From Sphingomonas sp. Leaf357 (GTDB taxonomy: Bacteria; Pseudomonadota; Alphaproteobacteria; Sphingomonadales; Sphingomonadaceae), in assembly GCF_001423845.1 (NCBI RefSeq), contig NZ_LMPM01000002.1, forward strand, positions 372,001-436,000: DNA of 64,000 nucleotides, given 5' to 3'. Of this stretch, positions 8,656-18,898 are shown in pieces. The notes beneath the pieces were generated by a model. That model was not told the origin of the DNA, searched no databases, and was given only the letters and a program-made list of their open reading frames with translations. Within the stretch, counting starts at the first letter, position 1, and each line of letters begins with the position of its first letter. The translations under genes and the position numbers were made by a program.

Positions 8656-9333
8656 ATGACAGTGTTGCGTTCCGTTCTGGCGACCGTAATGGCCGCCGGC
8701 GTGCTTGCCGCCAGCCCGGCATCGGCACAGTTTTTCATGAAATCGCACGATTTCAGCGGCGAACCGGTGCGGGGCGACGAACCTGGCATCGGACTGGATT
8801 TGCCCGATGCGACCGAGGCGGAACTGACCGCCGGTCTGGTCTGGAACCTTCGTGCCGCACTCAACATCGCCGCGCTGCAATGCCAGTTCGCCCCGACATT
8901 GCTCACCGTGCCGCAATATAACGGCATGATGATCGACCACGCCGCCGAGCTGAAATCGACCTATGCCACACTCGCCAAATATTTCGCGCGCAAGAACAAG
9001 GCACCGAAGGCGGCGCAGAACGCGCTCGATCAGTTCGGCACGCGCATCTACGGCAGCTTTTCGACCACCGCCGCGCAATACGGCTTCTGCCAGGTCGCCT
9101 CGAACATCGGTCGGGACGCGATCTTCCTGCCGCGTGGTTCGTTGCACACGCTCGCCAAGCAGCGCATGCGCGAATTCCGCAACGCGCTCGTTCCGTGGGG
9201 CGAACAGCGTTTTCCGCGCGGCATCGGCTTCGACCGTACCATCCTCGTCCCGCGCATGGACCCGATCTGCTGGAAGAAGGACGAGTGGAACACCAAAACC
9301 TGCGGCCCAACGGTCCAATGGGTGGTGCGCTAG
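8656..9333 (+). CDS. Exported protein of unknown function
   Basis: A 225-residue protein with a classical signal peptide (MTVLRSVLATVMAAGVLAASPASA, cleavage before QFF). The mature part has four cysteines that could form disulfides (in IAALQCQF, YGFCQV, DPICWKK and TKTCGPT) and a helical central region. The ATG at 8656 is preferred because AAGGG is 8 nt upstream; an upstream in-frame GTG lies at 8647. It resembles sphingomonad proteins annotated only as hypothetical. It stands alone between a terminator and prmA. Confidence 0.8.
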   Translation: MTVLRSVLATVMAAGVLAASPASAQFFMKSHDFSGEPVRGDEPGIGLDLPDATEAELTAGLVWNLRAALNIAALQCQFAPTLLTVPQYNGMMIDHAAELKSTYATLAKYFARKNKAPKAAQNALDQFGTRIYGSFSTTAAQYGFCQVASNIGRDAIFLPRGSLHTLAKQRMREFRNALVPWGEQRFPRGIGFDRTILVPRMDPICWKKDEWNTKTCGPTVQWVVR

Positions 9334-9427
9334 GGGGCAGCGCGATGCCGCCGATCCCCGACCGTTCGCATCGGGCAGAACCTGAAAGCGGGACCGCCGC
9401 AGCACGACCGGACGGACTGTCGGACAG

Positions 9428-10363
9428 ATGATCGATTCCTGGAAGCTCACTCTGCCGTGCACGCGCGCGGAGGCCGAGGCGATCGACGCCGCCGACGATC
9501 TTGCAATCGACGCGGTGATCATGACGACCGAAACGGTCGAGGACGATGTCGAGACGTGGCGGCTGGACGCCTATAGCGAGCATGAACCGGGCCCGGCGAT
9601 GATCGCCGCGCTCAAGGCCTTGGTACCGAGCGCCGCCGATATCGACCCCGTGATCGAAGCGCTCAGCCCCAAAGACTGGGTGACGATGAGCCAGGCGGGG
9701 CTCGAGCCGATCCGCGAGGGGCGCTTCGTCGTGCACACCAGCGCGCATCCGATCGACCCTCCGGAGGGCGGCCGGGCGTTCCTGATCGATGCCGGGAATG
9801 CCTTCGGCACCGGGCATCATGCCACGACCAGCGGGTGCCTGAACATGCTCGACGGGCTGGCCGATCGCGATTTCGCCAATGTGATCGATATCGGCACCGG
9901 CACCGGCCTGCTCGCCTTCGCGGCGGCACACCTGTGGCCGGGCGCCGCGATCATGGCAACCGACATCGACCCCGCCGCCGTGGAGGTGACGCGCGACAAC
10001 GCCGCGCGCAACGGCGTGGAGGGCATCGCGCTCGTCACCGCGGACGGCGCGCTGGACGACACGATCACGTCGCGCGCGCCCTACGACCTCGTCATCGCCA
10101 ACATCCTTGCCGGCCCGCTCGTCTCGATGGCACCGGAACTGGCCGCGATCTCGGACGAGGGCGCGACGATCGTGCTGGCGGGACTGTTGGACACGCAGCG
10201 TCAGGCGGTGGTCGATGCGTTTACGGCCTGCGGCGCGACGCTGGACGCGGTGGACAGGCGCGGCGACTGGACGATCCTGCGGCTCACGGCCAGTGCGGAA
10301 CGCTATGAGCCGACCAAGCCGTTCGATCCCAAGGGTCGCGATGGCTGGGCGCTGGATATCTAA
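9428..10363 (+). CDS. prmA: Ribosomal protein L11 methyltransferase
   Basis: PrmA trimethylates lysines and the N-terminus of ribosomal protein L11 with S-adenosylmethionine. The 311-residue protein has an N-terminal substrate-recognition domain (residues 1 to about 110) and a Rossmann methyltransferase domain with motif I VIDIGTGTGLLAFAAAHL, the acidic ATDIDPAAV, and motif IV DLVIANILAGPL, which is diagnostic for PrmA. The length is normal for the family. It is a single gene with a short gap before it. Confidence 0.95.
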   Translation: MIDSWKLTLPCTRAEAEAIDAADDLAIDAVIMTTETVEDDVETWRLDAYSEHEPGPAMIAALKALVPSAADIDPVIEALSPKDWVTMSQAGLEPIREGRFVVHTSAHPIDPPEGGRAFLIDAGNAFGTGHHATTSGCLNMLDGLADRDFANVIDIGTGTGLLAFAAAHLWPGAAIMATDIDPAAVEVTRDNAARNGVEGIALVTADGALDDTITSRAPYDLVIANILAGPLVSMAPELAAISDEGATIVLAGLLDTQRQAVVDAFTACGATLDAVDRRGDWTILRLTASAERYEPTKPFDPKGRDGWALDI

Positions 10364-10455
10364 TCCATCAGAGAATGCAGCGGCCGGCTAAGCCGCAAAA
10401 ACCCGTACCGCAAGCGCTCGCGATAAACGCGCTCGATATGGTTAGGGCTTTAACT

Positions 10456-11319
10456 CTAACTATTACCCGAAGCATAGGCTTGCGTGCCCCGCGTGATCAC
10501 CTCGTCGCCGGGCTCGATCTGCGCCACCGGGATGTCGGGCAGCGCCTTCAGTTCCTCGTAGAGCGGCGCGAAATCCGTCTCCACGGTCAGGCGCAGCAGT
10601 TCGTCGAAGCTGGGAATCACGAAATAGTTCTGCTGGAAATCATCGATCCGGTATTCGGTGCGCATCACCCGCGCCAGATCGAGGACTATCCGATTGGGCG
10701 ACGGATCGTCCAGCGCGAAGCGGCTTTCCGCGAAGCTTGAGACGATGCCCGAGCCATAGATGCGCAGGCCCTCCGGCTCCGCGATCAGGCCGAATTCCAC
10801 CGTGTACCAGTACAGGCGCCCGAGATATTTCAGCGCGTCCAGCCCCAGCGCGCGCTGCCCGCCGCGCCCATAGGCCGCGAGGTAATCGGCGAACACCGGA
10901 TCCGCGAGCATCGGCACATGGCCGAACACGTCGTGGAAGACGTCGGGCTCCTGTAGATAGTCGAGCTGATCGGGGCGGCGGATGAAATTTCCGGCGACGA
11001 AGCGGCGATTGGCCATGTGATCGAAGAACACGTCGTCCGGCACCAGCCCCGGCACCGCGACGACCTGCCAGCCGGTCAATCGCATCAGCCGTTCGCTCAA
11101 TTCCTCGAAATCCGGAATGCCGGGCTTGCTGAGCTTGAGCACGTCGAGCCCGCGCAGCCACGCATTGGAAGCGCGACCGGGCAGCAATTTGGCCTGCCGT
11201 TCGAACAACGTGTCCCAGGTCGCATGATCCTCGGCGGTATAATGCGACCAATCCTGCGGGATCGTCCAATCGGCGGAAGCATTCGGCGGGCTGTTCAGAA
11301 CATGCGTATCGTCGGTCAT
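10456..11319 (-). CDS. phhA: Phenylalanine-4-hydroxylase
   Basis: A monomeric bacterial aromatic amino acid hydroxylase that converts phenylalanine to tyrosine with O2 and a tetrahydropterin. The 287-residue protein contains the iron-binding facial triad: H129 and H134 in DVFHDVFGHVPML and E175 in YWYTVEFGL. It lacks the regulatory ACT domain of the animal enzymes, as usual in bacteria. No pterin dehydratase gene (phhB) is adjacent. It is divergent from the hydrolase gene at 11343, with a 23-bp gap. Confidence 0.96.
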   Translation of the reverse strand: MTDDTHVLNSPPNASADWTIPQDWSHYTAEDHATWDTLFERQAKLLPGRASNAWLRGLDVLKLSKPGIPDFEELSERLMRLTGWQVVAVPGLVPDDVFFDHMANRRFVAGNFIRRPDQLDYLQEPDVFHDVFGHVPMLADPVFADYLAAYGRGGQRALGLDALKYLGRLYWYTVEFGLIAEPEGLRIYGSGIVSSFAESRFALDDPSPNRIVLDLARVMRTEYRIDDFQQNYFVIPSFDELLRLTVETDFAPLYEELKALPDIPVAQIEPGDEVITRGTQAYASGNS

Positions 11320-11342
11320 GCGAATGCCATATCACAGGCTGC

Positions 11343-12068
11343 ATGCCGCAGGAAACGGATGCACGCCCACCTTCCAAATTGCTCTGGGCGCTGGAAGTGC
11401 CGCGGGCCTTCGCCAGCCTGCCGCCACTGATCGCGGCGCGGCGCCGGCTGATGGCGATGCCACGCGGCGACGGGCGGCCGGTGCTGATCCTGCCCGGTCT
11501 GGTCAATTCGGACCGTTCGACCTTCGTACTCAGGCGCTATCTGAACGCGCTCGGCTATCGCGCGGAAGGCTGGGGGCTGGGACGCAATCTCGGCAGCCGG
11601 GCGATCGGTGCCGAGGGCGAATTGCTGTTCGACCGCATCCGCCGGTTGCACGCCGAAACCGGAGAGCCGGTGACGCTGATCGGCATCAGCCTGGGCGGGA
11701 TCATGGCGCGGCTCGCGGCGCACCGCCTGAGCGACGCGGTGCGCGAGGTGATCACGATCAGCTCGCCTTATGCCGGGCACCCGCGCGCGACCAACGTGTG
11801 GCGCGTGTTCGAACTGGTCAGCGGCGAGAAGGTCGATGCCGATCGCGTCACCCTGCAGCGCGCGGAGATCCTGGCACCGCTCCCCGTCCCCGCCACCGCG
11901 ATCTGGAGCCGCAGCGACGGACTGGTCAACGGCACGATCTGCCGGGTGGAGGACGAACCCGGCTGCCGGGCGGTCGAGGTGCGGAGCAGCCACTTGTGGG
12001 TGCAGATGCGCGCCGAGGTGCTGGCGGCGGTGGCGGGGGTGTTGGGTGGGGTGGATCCTCAAAACTGA
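11343..12068 (+). CDS. Alpha/beta hydrolase, lipase-like
   Basis: A 241-residue serine hydrolase of unknown substrate. The N-terminal oxyanion segment VLILPGLVNSD, the nucleophile elbow GISLGG (Ser near residue 115), a candidate acid in WSRSDGLV and the terminal histidine in SSHLWV make a complete triad. There is no signal peptide, so it is probably cytoplasmic. The LPGL and GxSxGG pattern places it near small esterases/lipases or PGAP1-like proteins. A repeat element (12072-12182) follows it directly. Confidence 0.8.
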   Translation: MPQETDARPPSKLLWALEVPRAFASLPPLIAARRRLMAMPRGDGRPVLILPGLVNSDRSTFVLRRYLNALGYRAEGWGLGRNLGSRAIGAEGELLFDRIRRLHAETGEPVTLIGISLGGIMARLAAHRLSDAVREVITISSPYAGHPRATNVWRVFELVSGEKVDADRVTLQRAEILAPLPVPATAIWSRSDGLVNGTICRVEDEPGCRAVEVRSSHLWVQMRAEVLAAVAGVLGGVDPQN

Positions 12069-12071
12069 AAC

Positions 12072-12182
12072 GTCGTCCTGACCTTGATTCAGGATCCAGG
12101 CGCGGTCATCCGCCGGCTCACGGACACCGTCTTTTTTGGCAAATGATCGCGCATGGATCCTGAAACGAGTTCAGGATGACGG
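12072..12182. repeat. Palindromic repeat, family A, copy 1
   Basis: About 110 bp with complementary ends: GATTCAGGATCCAGGCGCGG on the left and GGATCCTGAAACGAGTTCAG on the right. The same ends occur at 16625-16733 and 60462-60571. It lies between the hydrolase and a convergent lipoprotein gene. Confidence 0.8.
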
Positions 12183-12196
12183 GTGTTCGTTGAGGC

Positions 12197-12469
12197 TCAG
12201 TCCCGCCCCGCACGGAATCCGTCATAGGGCGGACATTCCGGATTCTTCCGGCATTGCTCCTGCCATTTGCGCCGTTCCTTGCCCTCGCGGGCTTCGTCCT
12301 TGCGCATCTTCTTGCCGTAATTGCGATCCGCCTCGCTCTGGCTGGTCGTCGTCCAGTCGACGCCCTTGCTGACCACCTTGACCGGCGCGGTGACGATGCT
12401 CGCGACGGTGCGGACGCAGCCGCCCGATACGATCGGCAGCAGGGCGAGGAGAAGGACGGCCTTACGCAT
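12197..12469 (-). CDS. Small lipoprotein of unknown function
   Basis: A 90-residue protein with a signal peptide and lipobox (VSGGC, cysteine at residue 18). The mature part is highly charged (KKMRKDEAREGKERRKWQEQ) and includes a CRKNPECP segment with two further cysteines. It is 3 bp downstream of the glpQ stop in the reverse direction, so it probably shares glpQ's transcript. Proteins of this kind occur in sphingomonads without assigned role. Confidence 0.75.
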   Translation of the reverse strand: MRKAVLLLALLPIVSGGCVRTVASIVTAPVKVVSKGVDWTTTSQSEADRNYGKKMRKDEAREGKERRKWQEQCRKNPECPPYDGFRAGRD

Positions 12470-12472
12470 TCA

Positions 12473-13537
12473 TCATTTCCCCGATCGCGACGCAGCGCGC
12501 GCCTCGACCCCGATCGCGGTGAAATCGGTGAAGAAGCCATCGATGCCGAGATCGAGATAGCGCCGAATTTCGTCCGAAAGACGGCCATGCGCGCGCGGAT
12601 TGACGCCGGACCACAGGGCCGGCGGCAGGAAGAAATTCTCCGCGCGGAACGTCCAGGGATGGACGCGCAGGCCCGCTGCATGCGCATTGGCGACCAATGT
12701 CGCGTCGACCATGTCCTTGTTCGGGCCGATCCCGTATGCATAGGCGGCCACCGCCTTGAACCCCTCGGGCGTGGTCATCGCGGCATAACTCGGCGTAGCA
12801 TTGTCGGCCGGCGCGCCCTTCTTGTCCATCAGCTGGATCAGGCGAATCCTGGTCAGCTTGTGCAGCGCCTTGAGATTGTCGACCTCGAACGACTGGATGA
12901 ATACCGGCGCACTCGCGCTGTCCCAGCCGGCCGCCTTCAGTTCGCGCACCAGATGCGCCTCCATCGGGTGGCCGATGCCGGCGAAGTAGCTCGGATGCTT
13001 GGTCTCGGGATAGATGCCGACCACGCGACCGCCGACGGAATGCTTCTTCGCCAGCGCGATGATCTCGGCCAAAGTCGGGATCTCGAACTGGCCGTCATAT
13101 CTGGCGTTGTCGGGGCGCAGCAGCGGCAGGCGTTCCTTCGCGCGCAGCGTCTTCAGCTCGGCGAGCGTGAAATCCTCGGTGAACCAGCCGACATGCTTTT
13201 CGCCGTCGATCACCTTGGTTGTCTTGCGATCGGCGAATTCGGGGTGTTTGGCGACGTCGCTCGTCTCGGTGATGTCGTTTTCGTGACGGGCGACGAACAC
13301 GTCGTCCTTGGTCAGCACCAGATCGGGCTCGATGAAGTCCGCGCCCTGCTCGATCGCCAGCGTGTAGGACGCGATCGTATGTTCCGGCCGCAGACCGCTG
13401 ACGCCGCGATGCGCGATGATGATGACGGGCGAGAGCAGCTTCTGCTTGGTCATTACGGCGTCCTGCCCAGTGGCGCTTGCGGCGGTCAGCAGCGCCGCGA
13501 TGGCCGTGATATACCGTCTGGCCTTAAAATGCGTCAT
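12473..13537 (-). CDS. glpQ: Glycerophosphodiester phosphodiesterase
   Basis: Hydrolyses glycerophosphodiesters to glycerol 3-phosphate and an alcohol, probably in the periplasm. From the start at 13537 it has 354 residues with a signal peptide (MTHFKARRYITAIAALLTAASATG). The catalytic motif IIIAHRGVSGLRPEHT is followed by the metal-binding FIEPDLVLTKDD and HENDITETS, and the C-terminal GIDGFFTDF completes the TIM barrel. The frame extends about 390 codons upstream but that part is antisense to xdhC. A small lipoprotein gene follows after 3 bp. Confidence 0.93.
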   Translation of the reverse strand: MTHFKARRYITAIAALLTAASATGQDAVMTKQKLLSPVIIIAHRGVSGLRPEHTIASYTLAIEQGADFIEPDLVLTKDDVFVARHENDITETSDVAKHPEFADRKTTKVIDGEKHVGWFTEDFTLAELKTLRAKERLPLLRPDNARYDGQFEIPTLAEIIALAKKHSVGGRVVGIYPETKHPSYFAGIGHPMEAHLVRELKAAGWDSASAPVFIQSFEVDNLKALHKLTRIRLIQLMDKKGAPADNATPSYAAMTTPEGFKAVAAYAYGIGPNKDMVDATLVANAHAAGLRVHPWTFRAENFFLPPALWSGVNPRAHGRLSDEIRRYLDLGIDGFFTDFTAIGVEARAASRSGK

Positions 13538-13672
13538 ACGGAAACGATCCCAATCCAGCGCGTTACTGCGCCATAGCGCAACGGGGGCGAGCCCGCACCG
13601 TGCCGTCCATGGCGCGGTGCTCGACTCACGGCCAGGCGATGCACGGGAATGATGACAGAATGACGATGCGCC

Positions 13673-14635
13673 ATGGCCGATAACGATTCCGTACTGTCCG
13701 CAGCCGCCGCCTGGAAGGGCGCGCCGATGGCGATCGCCACCGTGGTGAGCACCTGGGGTTCGGCGCCGCGCCCGCGGGGCAGCCATATGATCGTGCACCG
13801 CGACGGCCGATTCGAAGGCTCCGTCTCGGGCGGCTGCGTGGAAAGCGACATTCTCGCCACCGCGGCGGAAGTGATCGCCGGCGCGCCGTTCGTCGTGAAG
13901 AGCTACGGCGTCGAGGATGCCGCCGCCTGGGAAGTCGGCCTGCCCTGCGGCGGCGAGATCGCGGTGATGGTGCAGCCGGTGTCGGCCGAGGGGTTCGATC
14001 CCGAACTGTTCGACCGCATTTCCGAAGCGCGTGATAGCGGCAAGGGGCTGTCGGTGACGACCGATCTCGACAGCGGTGCCAGTTCGCTGCGCCCGGCGCA
14101 GGGAGCGACGTTCGTCAACCGCTACGATCCGCCGCGCCGCCTGCTGATCGTCGGCGCGGTGCAGATCGCTCAGGCGCTGGCGGGCCTCGCGCGCGAACTG
14201 GGCGTCGCGACGGTCGTGATCGATCCGCGCGCGCGCTTCCTGACCGAGGAGCGCTTCCCTGGCGTAGCGCTCGACGATGGCTGGCCGGACGAGGCGGTCG
14301 CCGCCTATGCGCCCGGCCCGTCGACGGCCGTGGTGACGCTCAGCCACGACACCAAGATCGACGATCCGGCACTGATCGCCGCGCTCGCCAGCGACGCCGC
14401 TTATATCGGCGCGCTGGGATCGCGCCGCAGCCATGCCGCGCGGCGCGAGCGGCTCGCGGCGGCCGGCGTGAGCGAGGATCGGATCGACCGGATCGACGCG
14501 CCGGTCGGCCTGGATATCGGCGCGATCGGCCCGGCGGAGATCGCCCTTTCGATCGCCGCCGCGATGATCGCCGCGTTCAATGCCCGCGACGGCCTCAAGA
14601 AGCCGGCCGCCTCGCTGCTTGCGGCCGGGGCATGA
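13673..14635 (+). CDS. XdhC/CoxI family molybdoenzyme maturation protein
   Basis: A chaperone of the XdhC/CoxI family, which binds molybdenum cofactor and helps to load xanthine dehydrogenase- or CO dehydrogenase-type enzymes. The 320-residue protein has the N-terminal XdhC domain with SAPRPRGSHMIV and SVSGGCVESDI, and a C-terminal NAD(P)-binding-like domain with IVGAVQIAQALAGLA and IGALGSRRSH. The Rossmann-like motif reads GAVQIAQ, where many family members have GAVHIAQ or GAGHVA. It overlaps mocA by 4 bp. No molybdenum hydroxylase genes are in the window. Confidence 0.88.
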   Translation: MADNDSVLSAAAAWKGAPMAIATVVSTWGSAPRPRGSHMIVHRDGRFEGSVSGGCVESDILATAAEVIAGAPFVVKSYGVEDAAAWEVGLPCGGEIAVMVQPVSAEGFDPELFDRISEARDSGKGLSVTTDLDSGASSLRPAQGATFVNRYDPPRRLLIVGAVQIAQALAGLARELGVATVVIDPRARFLTEERFPGVALDDGWPDEAVAAYAPGPSTAVVTLSHDTKIDDPALIAALASDAAYIGALGSRRSHAARRERLAAAGVSEDRIDRIDAPVGLDIGAIGPAEIALSIAAAMIAAFNARDGLKKPAASLLAAGA

Positions 14636-15207
14636 TCGTAGCCGACCGGACCGTGTTGATCCTGCTCGCCGCCGGTCGGTCCGAGCGGTTCGGCGCACTC
14701 GACAAACTGGAGCAGGATTTTCTTGGCCAGCCGCTCGCCTTCCACGTCGTCACCGCACTGGAGGCGGTGCCGTTCCGCGACCGGATCGTGGTGCAGAACG
14801 GGACCAATCTGGATTTCGCGGCGCGCGGTTATCGCGTGATCCACAACGAACAGCCCGAGATCGGCATGTCCAATTCGGTGAAGCTCGGCGTCGCCGCGGC
14901 ACAGGCGGACGGCGCGGACGCGGTGCTGATCGCGCTGGCCGACATGCCGCGCGTCACCGCGACCCATGTCTATCGCCTGCTGGATGCGGCGTCGGGGCCG
15001 GATGCGGTGGTCGCGTCGAGCGACGGGGTGAAGCCGTGCCCGCCCGCCATATTCGGGGCGAACCGCTTCGAGACATTGCTCGCGCTGGAGGGCGACGAGG
15101 GTGCCAGGGCGATGGTCGCGGGCGGCAAGCACGTCATCGCGCCGGAGCATGAGCTGCTGGATATCGACCGGCCCGAGGATCTGGAGCGGTTGCGGGCGTT
15201 GCGGTGA
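14632..15207 (+). CDS. MobA-like molybdenum cofactor nucleotidyltransferase
   Basis: A 191-residue nucleotidyltransferase of the MocA/MobA-like group that would transfer CMP or GMP to the molybdopterin cofactor. It shows LLAAGRSERFG at the N-terminus (nucleotide-binding loop), DKLEQDFLGQPL, the acidic ALADMPRVTA motif and CPPAIFGANRF. Coupling to xdhC by an ATGA overlap suggests that both serve the same molybdoenzyme, probably making the cytosine dinucleotide form (MocA), but the CTP or GTP preference cannot be read from sequence. Confidence 0.85.
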   Translation: MIVADRTVLILLAAGRSERFGALDKLEQDFLGQPLAFHVVTALEAVPFRDRIVVQNGTNLDFAARGYRVIHNEQPEIGMSNSVKLGVAAAQADGADAVLIALADMPRVTATHVYRLLDAASGPDAVVASSDGVKPCPPAIFGANRFETLLALEGDEGARAMVAGGKHVIAPEHELLDIDRPEDLERLRALR

Positions 15208-15247
15208 TGCGGCGGTCCCCTCACCTGTCAAGCTCTCCCCCCATGAT

Positions 15248-15332
15248 CGTCACCCCAGCGCAGGCTGGGGTCTCAGGCTTGGGGCAGCCGGCCTGCACAG
15301 CCGCATGAGACCCCAGCCTGCGCTGGGTGACG
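15248..15332. repeat. Palindromic repeat, family C, copy 1
   Basis: About 85 bp with inverted ends: CGTCACCCCAGCGCAGGCTG on the left and the complementary GACCCCAGCCTGCGCTGGGT on the right. A related copy is at 26708-26790. It lies in the convergent gap between mocA and the ABC permease gene and fills most of that gap. Confidence 0.8.
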
Positions 15333-15391
15333 ATAATGGTTGTGTTGGTCGTGGTAGCGTCGATGGTGACGAGGGTGCGAGGGGCGAGCCC

Positions 15392-16600
<1,209 letters not shown>

Positions 16601-16624
16601 TACTTGTCGCCCGCCCAAAATACC

Positions 16625-16733
16625 CCGTCATGCTGAACTTGTTTCAGCATCCAGGCGCGGTCAGCCGATCCACGCGCGCATCCAGTTTGGCGGGTGACCG
16701 CGCCTGGATCCTGAAACGAGTTCAGGATGACGG
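16625..16733. repeat. Palindromic repeat, family A, copy 2
   Basis: Ends are TGCTGAACTTGTTTCAGCAT and GGATCCTGAAACGAGTTCAG; the middle contains two copies of the core CAGGCGCGG in opposite directions. It lies between the ATPase and permease genes of the exporter operon, where it would form a stable hairpin in the mRNA. Confidence 0.8.
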
Positions 16734-16754
16734 AACGTTTGAGGCACGCAAATC

Positions 16755-17498
16755 TCACAACGCCACCTCTTCGCCCTGGCGGTGCTGCGCCTCGATCCGT
16801 TCGACCAGCCCGTCCTTGAAATGCACCACGGTGCGCGCGAAGGCGGCCATGTCGGGTTCGTGCGTGACCATCAGCACGGTGATGCCGTTCTCGCGGTTGA
16901 GGTCGGTGAGCAATTGCATGATCTCGACCGAGCGTTCGGAATCGAGGTTGCCGGTGGGCTCGTCCGCCAGCAGCACCTGCGGCGACGTCACGATCGCGCG
17001 GGCGATCGCCACGCGCTGCTGCTGTCCGCCGGAGAGTTCCGCCGGGGTATGATCCCACCATTCCTTCAGCCCGACCTTGTCGAGCGCGGCCATCGCCGCG
17101 TCGCGCCGCGCCTGCTTGGCATCGCCGCGATAGAGCAGGGGCAGTTCGACATTTTCCAGCGCGGAGGTGCGGGCGAGCAGGTTGAATCCCTGGAACACGA
17201 AACCGAGATATCTGCGGCGCAGCAGCGCGCGCTGGTCGCGATCGAGGTTCTCGACATGATGGCCGCGGAATTCGAACGTGCCCGCGCTCGGCACGTCGAG
17301 ACAGCCGAGGATGTTCATCGTCGTCGACTTGCCCGATCCCGACGCGCCCATCACCGCGACGAAATCGCCCGCCGCGATATCGAGGTCCACGCCCTTCAGC
17401 GCCTGGAACGCGGTGGCGCCCTGCCCATAGGTCTTGGTCACCCCGCGCAGGCGGATGATCGGCCCGGTCCCGGAAAAGGCGCCGGCGTCAGTTGCCAC
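16755..17498 (-). CDS. MacB-type ABC transporter ATP-binding protein
   Basis: The ATPase subunit of the exporter. Walker A GASGSGKST, Q-loop FVFQGFNLL, signature LSGGQQQRVAIARA, Walker B VLLADEPTGNLD and switch histidine in MVTHEPD are all present, in the order usual for the LolD/MacB class. I chose the GTG at 17498 (VATDAG, 247 residues), which overlaps the adaptor gene by 11 bp; no better ATG exists upstream of the Walker A. The open frame continues to 17540 inside the adaptor gene. Confidence 0.94.
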   Translation of the reverse strand: MATDAGAFSGTGPIIRLRGVTKTYGQGATAFQALKGVDLDIAAGDFVAVMGASGSGKSTTMNILGCLDVPSAGTFEFRGHHVENLDRDQRALLRRRYLGFVFQGFNLLARTSALENVELPLLYRGDAKQARRDAAMAALDKVGLKEWWDHTPAELSGGQQQRVAIARAIVTSPQVLLADEPTGNLDSERSVEIMQLLTDLNRENGITVLMVTHEPDMAAFARTVVHFKDGLVERIEAQHRQGEEVAL

Positions 17499-18894
17499 TG
17501 CGCTGTCCGCCGCCCGATCCGCCGCCACCGGCACCGGCACCGCCGCCGCCCGAGCGCCGGCCGCCGCCGCGCTTCGCCTCGACGCCGTTGGCCAGTTGCC
17601 CGGTGATCACCTCCATGCCGGGCTTCAGATCGCCGCCGGTCACTTCGGTGACCGAGCCGTTGGTCTCGCCGGTGACGACGCTGATCGCCTTGGGCTTGCC
17701 GGTCTCGTCCTTGACGTAGACCGTCTGGGTCGCGCCGCGCCCGACCGTCGCGGTGCGCTCCTGCCCACCGCGGCGCGGGCGGAAGGTGAGCGATCCGGCG
17801 ATCCCGCCACCGCCGCTGCCCGATGCGCCGGCGTTCGGATCGACCGGCTTGAAGCGCAAGGCGGCGTTGGGCACGAGCAGCACGTTGGTCTTGGCGGTCG
17901 TCACGATATCCGCCGTCGCGGTCATGCCGGGGCGCAATTGCTGGTTCGCGTTCGCGACGCTCAACGTCGCGGCATAGGAGACGACGGTGTTGGTCGTCGT
18001 GCTGCTGGTGGTCGTGCTGGTCGAGCTTTGCGCGCTCAGATTGGAGCCGAGATCGACCCGGGTGATCGTCGCCGGAAAGGTCTTGCCGGGGAACGCATCG
18101 ACGGTGAAGGTCGCCGCCTGGCCCTGCTTGACCGCGCCGACATCGGCCTCGTCGATCGCCACTTCCAGCTTCATTGCCGACAGATCCTGCGCGATGACGA
18201 ACAAGGTCGGCGTGCTGAACGACGCGGCGACGGTCTGGCCCGGCTCGATCTGGCGCGCCAGCACCACGCCGTTGACCGGCGAGCGGATCACCGTCTTCAC
18301 CAGCTGGGTCGCGTTGGACGAGAGCGTCGCCTGGGCCGACTGGACGTTGGCCTGCGCGGCGCGCAGGTTTGCGACGCCGCGCGCCTGTTCGGCGACGGCG
18401 GTGTCCAGCTCGGTCTTGGCCGGTACGCGGCCGTTCGACAGGCGGCTGACCTCGCGGTAGCGCGCCAGCGTCGCATTGGCCTGCGCCAGCGTCGCGCGTG
18501 CTTGCTCGACGGCGGCGACGTTCGCGGCCAACGCGGCCTTGCTCTGGTTCACCGTATCCTGAAAGCGCGAGGGATCGACCAACGCGAGCGGCTGGCCCGC
18601 CGTGACGCGATCGTTCACGTCCACCACCACCTTGGTGACGAGGCCCGACAGCTCCGACCCGACATCGACCTGATTGGTCGGGGCGAGCTTGCCGGTCGCC
18701 GACACGGTCACCTGGAACGAGCCCTGCGACACCTTCTCGGTCGAATATTCCACCGCGTTGCCGCCGCCGAAGCAGCTTTTCAGCAGCAACAGCAGCAGGA
18801 CCACGCCGATCGCGACCACGACCCATTTCACGTAGCGCCGCCACGCCGGCACCGGCTTCGTGCCGAGAAATTCGTCGAGGTTGGAATCGGCCAT
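17488..18894 (-). CDS. MacA/HlyD-type periplasmic adaptor
   Basis: The periplasmic adaptor that links the ABC subunits to the outer-membrane factor. From the ATG at 18894 (preceded by AAGGGT) it has 468 residues: an N-terminal membrane anchor (WVVVAIGVVLLLLLLKSC), a lipoyl-like domain, a long coiled-coil hairpin around residues 100-190, and beta-barrel domains. The C-terminus is a Gly/Arg-rich tail. The gene order outer-membrane factor, adaptor, ATPase, permease matches a complete tripartite exporter. Confidence 0.93.
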   Translation of the reverse strand: MADSNLDEFLGTKPVPAWRRYVKWVVVAIGVVLLLLLLKSCFGGGNAVEYSTEKVSQGSFQVTVSATGKLAPTNQVDVGSELSGLVTKVVVDVNDRVTAGQPLALVDPSRFQDTVNQSKAALAANVAAVEQARATLAQANATLARYREVSRLSNGRVPAKTELDTAVAEQARGVANLRAAQANVQSAQATLSSNATQLVKTVIRSPVNGVVLARQIEPGQTVAASFSTPTLFVIAQDLSAMKLEVAIDEADVGAVKQGQAATFTVDAFPGKTFPATITRVDLGSNLSAQSSTSTTTSSTTTNTVVSYAATLSVANANQQLRPGMTATADIVTTAKTNVLLVPNAALRFKPVDPNAGASGSGGGGIAGSLTFRPRRGGQERTATVGRGATQTVYVKDETGKPKAISVVTGETNGSVTEVTGGDLKPGMEVITGQLANGVEAKRGGGRRSGGGGAGAGGGGSGGGQRSGN

Positions 18895-18898
18895 CGTG

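Noticed and set aside
12072..12182. Insertion sequence or MITE with a transposase
   Set aside because: The element is about 110 bp and has no open frame; no transposase gene occurs in the window.
12473..14698. A single 741-residue protein covering glpQ and more
   Set aside because: Only the last 354 residues match the phosphodiesterase family and start with a signal peptide; the first half is antisense to xdhC.
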